From Planococcaceae bacterium Storch 2/2-2 (GTDB lineage: Bacteria; Bacillota; Bacilli; Bacillales_A; Planococcaceae): DNA of 64,000 bases. Positions within the stretch are counted from its first letter, which is position 1. Each line of letters starts with the position of its first letter. The notes under the pieces were generated by a model. The model saw only the letters and a list, made by a program, of their open reading frames with translations. It was not told the DNA's origin and did no database searches. The stretch spans positions 1,399,831-1,463,830 of the forward strand of contig WOYE01000009.1 of assembly GCA_009740415.1 (NCBI GenBank). Direction: 5' to 3'. Made by a program: the position numbers and the translations under genes. Shown in pieces: positions 47,283 through 56,507 of this stretch.

Positions 47283-47683
47283 TATATTTCCTCCGCGTCG
47301 CCAAACTGTTTCTTACGCTGGATTTGAATGACTTGTTTCCACGTATCACGAAACTCCGTCATAATCGTCGCTGCTTCTTCCAACATTTGTACGTCGTTTC
47401 GAATGTTCGCTTCAATGAGGCGATTGTTAACAAAGTCGTATAATACGAGCATATTTTCGGCAATAGGTACCGAGCGATCGAGCGTCACCATTAATTCTGT
47501 CACGATCGCTTGTGCTTTTTGAATCGCTTCGTTTTTAGCTTCAATGTCTTCGCTTTCAATCGCCCGGCGAGCTTGCTGAATAAACTTCAAGCTTCCGTTG
47601 TACAACATGAGCGTCAATTCACCAGGCGACGACGTATTCACCGCATTTTGTTTATATGCTGCGTAAGGATTGTTCATCGACAT
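47282..47683 (-). CDS. fliS: Flagellin export chaperone FliS
   Basis: Four-helix chaperone of 133 residues that keeps flagellin unfolded before export. Typical features: N-terminal NPYAAYKQNAVNTSSPGELTLMLY, with the conserved Tyr and the LxLMLY segment, and a central LDxSVP(I) turn. ATG 47683 follows AAAGGAGA. Confidence 0.94.
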   Translation of the reverse strand: MSMNNPYAAYKQNAVNTSSPGELTLMLYNGSLKFIQQARRAIESEDIEAKNEAIQKAQAIVTELMVTLDRSVPIAENMLVLYDFVNNRLIEANIRNDVQMLEEAATIMTEFRDTWKQVIQIQRKKQFGDAEEI

Positions 47684-47732
47684 AGACGTATCTCCTTTTT
47701 TCTTTCATCTTCTCAATTTTGTTACTCACTCG

Positions 47733-49226
47733 TTACATGCCACCTAAAGAGTTCATCAATTGCGCAGACTGTTCGTTTGCCTTTTGAATCGCTCGCTCCA
47801 TCGCTGTAAATTGACGCCAATATCGTTCCTCTGTCGCTTGCAATCGTTCTTCAAACCGTTCGATTTGTTGATTCATCGTCTTCAACGAACGTCCGAGCGT
47901 GAATGAGTCGACACCTGCTCCAGCTGTTCCAGCACGTTGCGAAATCGTCGTACGCGCATTGTCCATCGCTTCACGATATTGAACAGCGATACCGCCTTTT
48001 CCGTTTTCAGACTGAGCTTTCGGCTGAGCGAATAACTCGCGTACAGCACTCGGGTCTTGCTGGATCGCTTCGCGCAATTTCTCTTTATCGATTTCTAATT
48101 TCCCGTTTTCTAAATAAGCTTTAGAAGGAGTAATGCCGATGTCACGTAGAGAGATCGTCCGTTTGTTTTCTCCTTCACCGATCGTGACAGAAGACGTCAT
48201 CGCTGTTCGCATTCCAGCTAACATATTCGTCAACGTCGGATCATTACGCAACGTTCCGCTTTTCGCCTTCTCTTCCCACAATTCGATTTCTCGATCTTTC
48301 ATCGCTTCCTTTTCTTCTGATGAAAGAGGGTGGAAACTGCGATATTTCGGCTCGCGTACTTTCGTATTTAAATCGCCGATCAATTCATTGTAATCATCAA
48401 CAAACTTTTCAATCGACTCCATCACTGAGTCGACATCAGGTGATGAACTGAATGTAACCGGTTGAGTCGTCACTTGCTTCAACGTAATGTCGAATCCACT
48501 AATGTTGAACGTATTCGTCTCACGCTCTGTTTCAAGTCCGTTAAAAATAAATTTCGCATTTTTCCCAGCGACTGCTTGCCCGCTACCGTTTTCCCCATCG
48601 TGAGCAATGCCCATTTTCGTAGCGAAATCTCCGGATACTTGCAAATTGCCTGCACCTGTCTGTTTCGATGTTAAAGCGACTTTTCCTGAATGGGCATCGT
48701 AAAATGCCATCGCTCCCGTTTGCTTCGTAATCGCGCTCATCGCTTGGTCCAATGTCATATTTTCTTTCAACTCAACCGTTTTCGCTTCGCTTGAATGCGG
48801 CACTTGAATCGTAATCGACGTCGAACCTTCTGCTAATCCGAGCTCTTTCAACGTTTTCTTACCTGCATCTTTTCCTAGATCGAGCGACTGTCCACTCTGA
48901 AGCGTCGCTTGCGTTGCTAATTGATTCACTTGAATCGTTCCTGCAAAATCGTTCGCTGCATTGTTACCATTAATGCTGATCGCATTCGGATCAGAAATGT
49001 TGACGTTTTTCTTGTTAAACGTTGCAGAGTTTCCGATGACCGTATCAAACAACGCATCCGAACGTTGACGTAAATCACGGTTAATCGAACGATAATCGTC
49101 CAATTGCCATTCTAAATATTGCTTCTTCTGCGTAATCTTATCAAGAGGCATTCGATGCGCTCTCATCATATCGTTAATAATCGATTCTGTATCGATTCCA
49201 CTAGCTAAACCACTTACTCTCATCAT
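47733..49226 (-). CDS. fliD: Flagellar hook-associated protein 2 (filament cap)
   Basis: FliD, 497 residues, caps the growing filament and inserts flagellin. The N-terminal D0 helix MMRVSGLASGIDTESIINDM is conserved, followed by the FliD N-terminal domain, a variable middle region, and the C-terminal helical part (about 400-497). ATG 49226 follows AGGTGG. Part of the flaG-fliD-fliS-fliT operon. Confidence 0.95.
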   Translation of the reverse strand: MMRVSGLASGIDTESIINDMMRAHRMPLDKITQKKQYLEWQLDDYRSINRDLRQRSDALFDTVIGNSATFNKKNVNISDPNAISINGNNAANDFAGTIQVNQLATQATLQSGQSLDLGKDAGKKTLKELGLAEGSTSITIQVPHSSEAKTVELKENMTLDQAMSAITKQTGAMAFYDAHSGKVALTSKQTGAGNLQVSGDFATKMGIAHDGENGSGQAVAGKNAKFIFNGLETERETNTFNISGFDITLKQVTTQPVTFSSSPDVDSVMESIEKFVDDYNELIGDLNTKVREPKYRSFHPLSSEEKEAMKDREIELWEEKAKSGTLRNDPTLTNMLAGMRTAMTSSVTIGEGENKRTISLRDIGITPSKAYLENGKLEIDKEKLREAIQQDPSAVRELFAQPKAQSENGKGGIAVQYREAMDNARTTISQRAGTAGAGVDSFTLGRSLKTMNQQIERFEERLQATEERYWRQFTAMERAIQKANEQSAQLMNSLGGM

Positions 49227-49246
49227 TGCCACCTATCCTTTCACGA

Positions 49247-49603
49247 TTAAATTTTTCGATCGACGAGCAAACCGATAAACTCACGCATCGCTGCGTGAAT
49301 ATCCATCAATTTTTTAGACGGAATTTCACGGACGACTTTATCTGTTTTGGAGTCGACAATTGTGACATAGTATTCATTCAATTTGTCATGATATTTGAAT
49401 CGGAGTTGTGTATCGACCGTTTGCAAAAAACGATTCATTCCATCGGTCATTTGACGAGCGAGTTCTTTTGATAACTGTTCATCTTGATTCCCTTTTGCTT
49501 GCACATCTTCAAAAACGCGCTCCACTTCTGTAATTGCATCCCCTTCACCTATCGGAAGCGGACCCCCTTGTACTCCTTGTGGGCTTTGAATAGGATTCAC
49601 CAT
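49247..49603 (-). CDS. flaG: Flagellar protein FlaG
   Basis: FlaG-family protein of 118 residues; the conserved C-terminal part LRFKYHDKLNEYYVTIVD followed by REIPSKK is clear. FlaG affects filament length. ATG 49603 follows AAAGGAGG. First gene of the filament-cap operon, with a sigma-D promoter directly upstream. Flagellin and csrA, which lie upstream in B. subtilis, are not here. Confidence 0.92.
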   Translation of the reverse strand: MVNPIQSPQGVQGGPLPIGEGDAITEVERVFEDVQAKGNQDEQLSKELARQMTDGMNRFLQTVDTQLRFKYHDKLNEYYVTIVDSKTDKVVREIPSKKLMDIHAAMREFIGLLVDRKI

Positions 49604-49645
49604 GCCCCACCCCTCCTTTTTTACTCGTTCTTCCTTACTACTTCC

Positions 49646-49670
49646 ATCGGCTATTGTTCCTATATGTTAA
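49646..49670 (-). promoter_or_regulatory. Sigma-D (motility) promoter of flaG
   Basis: Minus strand TTAA, exactly 15 bases, GCCGATGG, matching the sigma-D consensus TAAA-N15-GCCGATAT apart from single positions; start of transcription would be about 35 bases before flaG. It abuts the stop codon of hemZ. Confidence 0.8.
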
Positions 49671-49672
49671 AT

Positions 49673-51178
49673 TCATTCACTGATAAAATTCCCTTTTTCT
49701 TTTAAACGATTTAACCAATCTATTTTCTCTTGAATAGACCGCTCGTACGTTTGCGCATATGAAGCAGGATCTTTCGGATTCGCATATTGTTTCAAACGCC
49801 CCGTCGTACCATCGACGAATTTGCTTGATGCACCGCTTCCTAAGCCGATAATCGTTTGCGCTTCTTCCATAATGATAATGTTGTATAAACTTTCTTCTCC
49901 TACTTTACTATACCCGATATTTTCCAAATTGCCGAGAATGTTCTTCTGACGATACGTGTAATAAGGGACGTAGTCGTTTCGGTTCATCCAACGTTCGCTC
50001 ATTTTCATCATCGTTTCAGCAGTTGCACGATCCGCTACTTTATATTTGTCTTTATTTTGTGACATGTAAGAAGCTCGTTTGAATGAAAGGGTATGAACGG
50101 TTACTGATTCGGGCTGTAACTTTTCCGTCTCGCGTAACGAATGAGCCATCTCTTCTATGCCTTCGTTCGGTAAACCGATAATGAGGTCCATATTAATGTT
50201 GTTCATCCCATGTTTTCGTGCGAGCCAAAATTTTTCAATCGTCTCTTCTACCGTATGGTGACGTCCGATCGCCTTCAACGTTTCATTCGTATATGATTGT
50301 GGATTGACACTAATTCGGTCGATTGCCCAGCGATTCAATACGTCTAATTTATCGACCGTGATCGTATCAGGACGTCCCGCTTCGACGGTTACTTCACGTA
50401 CGCTTTCAATCGATGGAATCGATGCAGCGACCGTTTCATACAAGGCATCCATTTCTTCCGCTTCGATCGAAGTCGGTGTTCCGCCCCCGTAATAAATCGT
50501 CGTCACACGTACATCGTTTTCTTTCAACCAGGCGCCGATCGCTTTGATTTCTTCATGCAAAGCATCTAAAAAGGTTTCGACACGCCCGCCTTTTCGATGG
50601 ATCGCATAGGCGGGAAACGTACAGTACGCACATTTCGTCGGACAAAACGGAATACCGATATATAAGCTCACTTCTTTTTTCAAATCGTACAAATCAGGAA
50701 TTGCTCGCAATTGCGCGCGATAAATATGTTCCATTAAATCGAGTTTCTCATCTGCTATTCGGTAATGGTCTTGCATTTCTTTTCGGACGAGCAACGGATC
50801 ATTCAACCGTTGCATATGGCGATGATACAACTTCATCGGACGAATCCCTGTTAAAATGCCCCACGTCTGTGTCATGCCTGTATATTGCTCTAACAAGTCG
50901 AGCACGATCCGAGAATGGACACGTTTGTATTGATGTTTCGGCGTTAGCCACGTCGCTTCGATCGGCTCTTCGTAAGAGGCTGTATACGTTTGTCCGTCGG
51001 TTTCCAACGTCCCTTTACCGACATACATCATCCCGACTTCTTCAACGTTGACATCGATCGTACAATCGCCACGCTCACCTGAAAGTACTTTCGTTTCTTC
51101 AAAAAACAAATTCGCTAAATGTGTATATAAACGGATATATTCTTGTGTTAATAGTTGTTCACTATAAATGCGTTGCAT
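49673..51178 (-). CDS. hemZ: Oxygen-independent coproporphyrinogen oxidase-like protein HemZ
   Basis: Radical-SAM protein of 501 residues. The 4Fe-4S motif is CPTKCAYC near residue 173, followed by YYGGGTP near 225. An extra N-terminal domain of about 160 residues separates it from HemW-type proteins and matches B. subtilis HemZ in length. Proposed role: decarboxylation in anaerobic haem synthesis; substrate not proven by sequence. No clear terminator is seen before the flaG promoter. Confidence 0.88.
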   Translation of the reverse strand: MQRIYSEQLLTQEYIRLYTHLANLFFEETKVLSGERGDCTIDVNVEEVGMMYVGKGTLETDGQTYTASYEEPIEATWLTPKHQYKRVHSRIVLDLLEQYTGMTQTWGILTGIRPMKLYHRHMQRLNDPLLVRKEMQDHYRIADEKLDLMEHIYRAQLRAIPDLYDLKKEVSLYIGIPFCPTKCAYCTFPAYAIHRKGGRVETFLDALHEEIKAIGAWLKENDVRVTTIYYGGGTPTSIEAEEMDALYETVAASIPSIESVREVTVEAGRPDTITVDKLDVLNRWAIDRISVNPQSYTNETLKAIGRHHTVEETIEKFWLARKHGMNNINMDLIIGLPNEGIEEMAHSLRETEKLQPESVTVHTLSFKRASYMSQNKDKYKVADRATAETMMKMSERWMNRNDYVPYYTYRQKNILGNLENIGYSKVGEESLYNIIIMEEAQTIIGLGSGASSKFVDGTTGRLKQYANPKDPASYAQTYERSIQEKIDWLNRLKEKGNFISE

Positions 51179-51241
51179 CGTGGCACCTCTTTCTTCATTC
51201 AGTCTCCTATTTTAGCATGCTACTTCTCTTTTTGCAGAACG

Positions 51242-51276
51242 AAAAACGACACCTCGCTTCACGAGATGTCGTTTTT
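51242..51276 (-). terminator. Terminator after yheA
   Basis: AAAAACGACA(c)CTCG, loop, CGAG(a)TGTCGTTTTT. Confidence 0.87.
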
Positions 51277-51290
51277 AAATAGTTTACTTC

Positions 51291-51659
51291 TTATTTTTCT
51301 TCGTCTTCTGGAAGCACGAGTGAATCGTATGATTCTTGAATACCTGAAAGAAGTGACATATTAATTTGTTGCATCACTTGTGCCAACTGCTCTTCCGCTT
51401 CAAAGATTTTCATGATGCTTGCGTCTTGTTGGACGAGTACAGCTGTTGACTGTGCGTTCATCATCTCTTGTTCTGAAGGCTCTTGACCTTCCATTTGGCG
51501 TTTTTGGAGAAGCGCTTGTACTTTGCGGAACGTATCGAATGTTTCTGCAGATTCTTCGTTTGCACGTACACCTTCAATTGCTGATTTAACGGCTTGGTAT
51601 TGCTCTGTTTGTTGAAGTGCTTCTTCTAATGCTGTTAATTGTTGTTGAATCGTTTCCAT
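51291..51659 (-). CDS. yheA: YlbF/YmcA-family protein, YheA-like
   Basis: Helical protein of 122 residues of the YlbF/YmcA (Com_YlbF) family, closest in layout to B. subtilis YheA (UPF0342): N-terminal helix with KSAIEGVRANEESAETFDTFRK and a glutamine-rich middle. It follows yheB by 21 bases, as in B. subtilis. YlbF relatives act in an RNA-decay complex, but YheA itself has no settled role. Confidence 0.85.
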   Translation of the reverse strand: METIQQQLTALEEALQQTEQYQAVKSAIEGVRANEESAETFDTFRKVQALLQKRQMEGQEPSEQEMMNAQSTAVLVQQDASIMKIFEAEEQLAQVMQQINMSLLSGIQESYDSLVLPEDEEK

Positions 51660-51680
51660 GTTTTTTCCCCCTCGGAATAA

Positions 51681-52823
51681 TTACGCGATAAATAATGCGA
51701 TCACACCTTGCACGACACCGATCGTTCCACCGAGCAATGCCCCTAAAACCGTAATCATTTTTAATTCGCGTGTCGCAATTTGAATGACGAGTCCTTCAAG
51801 CTTCGCAATCGGAAAGTCATTCACTTGCTTCTCTACCATTTTGTCAATGTTTAACGAATGAATCAACTGTTCGAAACGTTTTTCTAAAAAGTCGAACAAC
51901 ATGTCCGTCACTTTCGGCGCTCCGACTGTAGCAAACCATTCTTTTCCGTCCGGCCAAAAATGGTGAATTGGATAATCTAAACGCTGTTCCAATTGTACTT
52001 GTCGAGCGACATAGTTCATTGCGGACTGTTGTACGTCTTCCCAGTCGATTTGTTTTAAAACATCGCTCATCGGTCGATCTTTTAACGCTTGCCATTCTCT
52101 ACTTACGATATCTTCTAACAATTGCTTCGTCTCTTTCGCATAAATGAATTTCAACGCTTCGTTTTCCATTTTAACGATGACTTTATCAGAGTCACCGAAG
52201 AGAGACTGAACCATCATACCGAATGAACCTTTTGATTCCAAGAAATTGTTCAATAACTTTTGAAGAGCGGCACGTCCTTCAGGTGAATTGACGAACGTTT
52301 CTGCCCGTTTCAATAAATAATCGGGAACGTGCTCTACTTTACCGTCTATTTCAGTCATCCATCGGTCAGGAACTGCGTCCGCAATCGAACCTGTACTTAA
52401 CATCGATAAACCATTTTGGATTTTTTGCTTCGTAAAAGTTGCCGCCTTTTGCTCGACTTCACGATACATCGTGTCACGGTCAACCGCTCCGAGCCACTCA
52501 TGAATCGTCCGCTCTGAATCAAACACATATTCATTCGCCATACCGACGAGGAAATTTGTCGACTTCTCCTTCGCTTCCGGTGTAATAATATTTTCTTTTA
52601 ACATTTCTGGTGTAATTAAATGTTCTTTCACCATGACGCCTAGTTGAGTGGCAAGCTCCCCTCGACGTTTCGGAATTAAACCGGGGGTAAAAGGTAAGCG
52701 ATACGAGCCAATATATTTCGCTTCATGCGGTCGGAACAACATCCAAATCGCAATTTGGTTTGTCAGTCCTCCAATGAACGCCCCAATGAGTGCCATGAAG
52801 CCAATTGTTAACGCAATTTGCAT
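51681..52823 (-). CDS. yheB: DUF445 (UPF0754) membrane protein, YheB-like
   Basis: A 380-residue membrane protein: first helix about 3-22 (LTIGFMALIGAFIGGLTN), the conserved ANxIAIWMLFRP-type segment, the LPFTPGLIPKRR motif near 45, a long amphipathic middle, and a C-terminal helix ending the protein. ATG 52823 after AAAGGTG is preferred over the longer reading. Function unknown. Confidence 0.87.
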   Translation of the reverse strand: MQIALTIGFMALIGAFIGGLTNQIAIWMLFRPHEAKYIGSYRLPFTPGLIPKRRGELATQLGVMVKEHLITPEMLKENIITPEAKEKSTNFLVGMANEYVFDSERTIHEWLGAVDRDTMYREVEQKAATFTKQKIQNGLSMLSTGSIADAVPDRWMTEIDGKVEHVPDYLLKRAETFVNSPEGRAALQKLLNNFLESKGSFGMMVQSLFGDSDKVIVKMENEALKFIYAKETKQLLEDIVSREWQALKDRPMSDVLKQIDWEDVQQSAMNYVARQVQLEQRLDYPIHHFWPDGKEWFATVGAPKVTDMLFDFLEKRFEQLIHSLNIDKMVEKQVNDFPIAKLEGLVIQIATRELKMITVLGALLGGTIGVVQGVIALFIA

Positions 52824-53023
52824 AGTATTCACCTTTTCTTTCCAATTTGACCTGTTCAGTATACCAAATTCCTCGCGAGAGAACGAGGAAATCACTTCAC
52901 TCTTTCTCGACGAATCCTCCCTCTCATATATTTGTTTTTTTCTTACTTCTCACTTATGATAAGAGTAACCATAAATAATCGGTCTTTTTAACTTTTTTTA
53001 CGTTACCTTGAAGGAGGTGGAAG

Positions 53024-53052
53024 CTTCTTCTCTTCATAAAAAGGAGAAGAAG
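53024..53052 (+). promoter_or_regulatory. Hairpin covering the ribosome-binding site of the MpfA-like gene
   Basis: CTTCTTCTC (53024-53032) pairs perfectly with GAGAAGAAG (53044-53052), which overlaps the AAGGAG of the downstream TTG start. A second, unused AAGGAGGTGG lies at 53011-53020. Confidence 0.45.
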
Positions 53053-53059
53053 TGATTGA

Positions 53060-54370
53060 TTGGATATTCCGATACGATTGACAGCTTTTGCTGTCTTGAT
53101 CGCTCTTACGGCCTTTTTTGTAATCGCTGAATTTTCGATCGTTAAAATGCGATCCTCTCGCGTCGATCAGCTCGTCGAAGCCGGTCACCCGAAAGCTCAG
53201 ATGATTCAAACGATTACGTCACGACTCGACGAATATTTAGCGGCTTGTCAACTCGGTATTACGATGATGACGATTGGCATTGGTATGCTCGCTGAGCCGA
53301 CGATGCGCCGTTTTTTACAACCTTTCTTTTCAAACTGGTCGTTAGAACCGACGATGGAACTGACGATCTCATTCGGTCTCGCTTTTACGATTGCGACATT
53401 TTTACACGTCATTTTCGGTGAAATGATGCCGAAAGCGATCGCTTTGCAAAAAGCGGAGTCGATCATGTTAAAAATTGCACGCCCACTCACACTCTTCTAT
53501 TTTTTCATGTATCCTTTAATTAAACTGTTAAACGGTACGTCGCATCTTTTAATGAAGCTATTCGGACTCGAACCGATTTCACAAAGCGACGTGAGCCATA
53601 CGGAAGAAGAATTACGTCTTCTTTTATCAGACAGTTATCGAAGCGGTGAGATCAATAAAGCCGAATATAAATTCGTAAACAAAATTTTCGAATTCGACGA
53701 TCGAGTCGCGAAAGAAATTATGGTCCCAAGAACTGAAATGATGACACTCGATCGACAACTGACGTTACGAGAAGTGTTCGAAGTATCCGACATCGAACAA
53801 TTTACAAGATATCCTGTAACGGACGGTGACAAAGATACGATCATCGGACTCGTCAATATGAAACATTTACTTACGGCATTTATTAAAGACCCTGCTGCTA
53901 GCTCTCAAACGGTTGAACAACATACACAACCGATCATTCACGCGATTGAAACGATGAATATCGGTGACTTGTTGCTCAACATTCAACGCGAACGGATTCA
54001 TATGGCAGTCATCGTCGATGAATACGGCGGAACGAGTGGCCTCGTGACGATCGAAGACATATTGGAAGAAATTGTAGGGGAAATTCAAGACGAATTCGAT
54101 ACGGATGAAGTGCCTGAAATTCAAAAACTTTCGGAAGGCCATTACATTTTCGATGCAAAAGTGTTGTTAGATGAAGTGAACGAAACGCTCGGCATCTCGA
54201 TTGTTGACGAGGACATCGACACGATTGGCGGATGGTTCATGACCCAATATTTCGAGCTCGGAACACCGCATTTCATCTCGGAACAAAATTATCAATTTTA
54301 TCCGCTCGAAGTCGATGGACACCACATTTCATACGTTGAAGCGAAACAATCTCAGTCTGAGAGTGAATGA
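53060..54370 (+). CDS. CNNM/CorC-type membrane protein with CBS pair, MpfA (YhdP)-like
   Basis: A 436-residue protein: DUF21 membrane domain (about 1-180, four helices), tandem CBS domains (about 205-330, with VPRTEMM and VDEYGGTSGLVT), and a C-terminal CorC/HlyC domain (about 345-430). B. subtilis MpfA (YhdP) of this family exports magnesium; that substrate is inferred here. No ATG fits: the earliest in-frame start is TTG 53060, with an in-frame stop just before it. Confidence 0.87.
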   Translation: MDIPIRLTAFAVLIALTAFFVIAEFSIVKMRSSRVDQLVEAGHPKAQMIQTITSRLDEYLAACQLGITMMTIGIGMLAEPTMRRFLQPFFSNWSLEPTMELTISFGLAFTIATFLHVIFGEMMPKAIALQKAESIMLKIARPLTLFYFFMYPLIKLLNGTSHLLMKLFGLEPISQSDVSHTEEELRLLLSDSYRSGEINKAEYKFVNKIFEFDDRVAKEIMVPRTEMMTLDRQLTLREVFEVSDIEQFTRYPVTDGDKDTIIGLVNMKHLLTAFIKDPAASSQTVEQHTQPIIHAIETMNIGDLLLNIQRERIHMAVIVDEYGGTSGLVTIEDILEEIVGEIQDEFDTDEVPEIQKLSEGHYIFDAKVLLDEVNETLGISIVDEDIDTIGGWFMTQYFELGTPHFISEQNYQFYPLEVDGHHISYVEAKQSQSESE

Positions 54371-54396
54371 GTTCACTTTCAGACTTTTCTTTTTTA
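54354..54396 (+). terminator. Terminator overlapping the end of the MpfA-like gene
   Basis: AGTCTGAGAGTGAA, 4-base loop, TTCACTTTCAGACT, then T-rich tail; the first arm contains the last codons. Confidence 0.85.
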
Positions 54397-54500
54397 CTTC
54401 CTCTTTTTTTCACAATTTTCATCGTATCATCATACAATTATTTTACTATTCAAAAGGAGAGACTTATAATCAGTACAGGAAGGAACCGCGAGGTGATCGA

Positions 54501-54932
54501 TTGAATAAAAAAATTGAAAATGGCGCCCTGTTCATTTGGATTGTAGCAACACTAGCAACATTAGGCTCACTCTACTACTCCGAAATCAAGCACTTCGTCC
54601 CTTGTACGTATTGCTGGTATCAGAGAATATTAATGTACCCACTCGTTTTAATCGTCGGGGTAGCGATCGCTCAAAAAAATGAACGTTTTGCACCGACTGT
54701 GATGGTATTTTCAGGTCTCGGTAGTTTACTCGCTCTTTATCATTATGCGTTGCAAAAATTACCGCTCCTCCAATCAACCGGTGGAAGCTGTGGCGGTGGC
54801 GTTTCATGTACCGCACAATACGTCAATTACTTCGGCTTTATCACAATTCCATTTTTATCATTGCTCGCCTTCTTAACGATTTTCATAACGAGCACGTACA
54901 TTTGGAGACAAACGAAAGGAACGATTTCATGA
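54501..54932 (+). CDS. bdbC: Disulfide bond formation protein, DsbB family (BdbC-like)
   Basis: Quinone-linked thiol oxidase of 143 residues with four membrane helices. First cysteine pair CTYC near residue 35 (VPCTYCWYQR), second pair in the SCGGGVSC loop near 95-102. It reoxidises an extracytoplasmic thiol oxidase. TTG 54501 follows GAGGTGATCGA; no ATG is available. It overlaps the next gene by ATGA. Confidence 0.9.
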   Translation: MNKKIENGALFIWIVATLATLGSLYYSEIKHFVPCTYCWYQRILMYPLVLIVGVAIAQKNERFAPTVMVFSGLGSLLALYHYALQKLPLLQSTGGSCGGGVSCTAQYVNYFGFITIPFLSLLAFLTIFITSTYIWRQTKGTIS

Positions 54933-55393
54933 AAAAATTAATCATTGCTGCCGTTTCCATTATAGCAATTGCGGCAGTCGCATTTATCGCTTTAAAAAGT
55001 ACGAACAATTTAGATGCACAGAAAAAAGTGTACGAAAAAGACGAATTAAGTGATGCAACGATCGCTCTATTAGACGATCCGAACTACAAAAATGTACAAC
55101 CGGCTTACAAAATCGATGAAGCGATTCAAACGAATGATCAACAGTTCGTTTACTTCTTTTCACCAGACTGTGTGTACTGTGCGATGATGACACCGACAGT
55201 TGCCAAAGTAAGTAGTGACATGGGCATCGACATTCCATTGTACAACTTGCTCGAATTCCAAGACGGTCGTTCAACGTATGACATTACGGCTTGGCCTGTC
55301 TTAATCGCTTATAAAGATGGAGAAGAAGTCGATCGTTTAGACGGCGTCCAAGAAGAAGACGTTCTCCGTAACTTCTTAGAGAAAAACCGATGA
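54929..55393 (+). CDS. Membrane-anchored thioredoxin-like protein
   Basis: A 154-residue protein with an N-terminal membrane anchor (about 3-22) and an extracytoplasmic thioredoxin fold with active site CVYC near residue 84 (FFSPDCVYCAMM) and the cis-proline in AWPVL near 130. Overlap with bdbC (ATGA) suggests that it is BdbC's partner, in the position usually held by DsbA-like BdbD. It overlaps the following rluA gene in the same way. Confidence 0.85.
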   Translation: MKKLIIAAVSIIAIAAVAFIALKSTNNLDAQKKVYEKDELSDATIALLDDPNYKNVQPAYKIDEAIQTNDQQFVYFFSPDCVYCAMMTPTVAKVSSDMGIDIPLYNLLEFQDGRSTYDITAWPVLIAYKDGEEVDRLDGVQEEDVLRNFLEKNR

Positions 55394-56217
55394 ACTACTC
55401 CTTTACGTACACATTAACTGAGGAACGGTCGATTGCTCAGTTATTAAAAGAAGATTGGGTCATCGGAAAAAAACGAGTGCATGAACTCCGGATGGAGCAA
55501 GCCGTTCGCAATGACGAAGGTGAACCGCTCTCTTTCGATGAAACGCTCCCGAAAGGTCAAGTGTTGCACTTCCATTTCACACAAGAACAACCATCGTACA
55601 CACCGGATTCGAGTGAGTGGCCGACTGTCGGATACGAAGATGAACATTTCATCATTGCGTGGAAAGAGCCCCACTGGAAAACACATCCGAACGAGCCCGA
55701 TGAACTTGGCACTTTCATTCAATACGTTCAAGCGCTTTTGTTAACACCGTATGCGGAACATGTGAACCGCCTCGATGAAGAAACAGCTGGTTGGATCATC
55801 GTTGCGAAGCACCCGTTAGCGAAAGCACAACTCGATCGTATGTTAGAAACACGTGCGATTGACCGAGCATATGAAGCGACAGTAGAAGGAAAAATGTTGC
55901 GGCGCCGAGGCGTTATTCGTGCAGCGATCGGTCGCGATCGTCATCATGCGACACGACGCGTCGTATCATCGAGTGGACAGCGAGCATCGACTCGCTACAA
56001 AGTGATCCGCCAAACGAACGATACGACGACTGTTCATCTCGAGCTCATTACCGGTCGCACGCATCAAATTCGCGTCCACTTGCACTCGATCGGTCACCCG
56101 ATCGTTGGAGATACGTTGTATGATGCCGAGCCTACTGGCGAACCGTACGCGTTAACCGCATATCGCGTATCGTTTCAACATCCGATTACGAATGAAGCGA
56201 TCGAATGCATCCGTTAA
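55390..56217 (+). CDS. RluA-family pseudouridine synthase, YhcT-like
   Basis: A 275-residue synthase. The N-terminal 75 residues form a small domain; the catalytic aspartate is in VNRLDEETAG near 122; GRTHQIRVHL is near 219. Probably modifies rRNA or tRNA; B. subtilis YhcT is the nearest match. It overlaps the thioredoxin gene by ATGA, an odd partner for a disulfide operon. Confidence 0.88.
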   Translation: MNYSFTYTLTEERSIAQLLKEDWVIGKKRVHELRMEQAVRNDEGEPLSFDETLPKGQVLHFHFTQEQPSYTPDSSEWPTVGYEDEHFIIAWKEPHWKTHPNEPDELGTFIQYVQALLLTPYAEHVNRLDEETAGWIIVAKHPLAKAQLDRMLETRAIDRAYEATVEGKMLRRRGVIRAAIGRDRHHATRRVVSSSGQRASTRYKVIRQTNDTTTVHLELITGRTHQIRVHLHSIGHPIVGDTLYDAEPTGEPYALTAYRVSFQHPITNEAIECIR

Positions 56218-56247
56218 ACCAAACGTAAAACACTTCGTAACGATTAC

Positions 56248-56314
56248 AAAAAGCTAGTTTGCCGTGGAACTGACCTTAAAAGGATCAGCTCTCCACGCGC
56301 AAACTAGCTTTTTT
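56248..56314 (+). terminator. Terminator after the bdbC operon
   Basis: Long outer stem AAAAAGCTAGTTTG/CAAACTAGCTTTTTT with an inner GTGGA/TCCAC stem. Confidence 0.9.
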
Positions 56315-56407
56315 ACATGGCCCGTTTCGTCATTCCTTTTTACAAATGAGCAAAACGTAAGCCTCGCGCTCGTTCGCACCTCGAGGTCCATTTCAAACGT
56401 ACGTACT

Positions 56408-56460
56408 CAAAAGAGGCGCACCGCTTCTCATCGTCTCCTTCAATGAAAAGTGTGCGCCTC
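56408..56460 (-). terminator. Terminator after the MCP gene
   Basis: GAGGCGCAC and GTGCGCCTC arms with a loop of about 30 bases, then TTTT on the minus strand. Confidence 0.65.
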
Positions 56461-56507
56461 ATTCATCGTTTCAAAATGATTTCGGTCATTTGAACGATGG
56501 AGTGCTC

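Noticed and set aside
53017..53055. 12-codon mini-frame VEASSLHKKEKK before the MpfA-like gene
   Set aside because: Its GTG sits within the AAGGAGG itself, so it lacks a usable ribosome-binding site.
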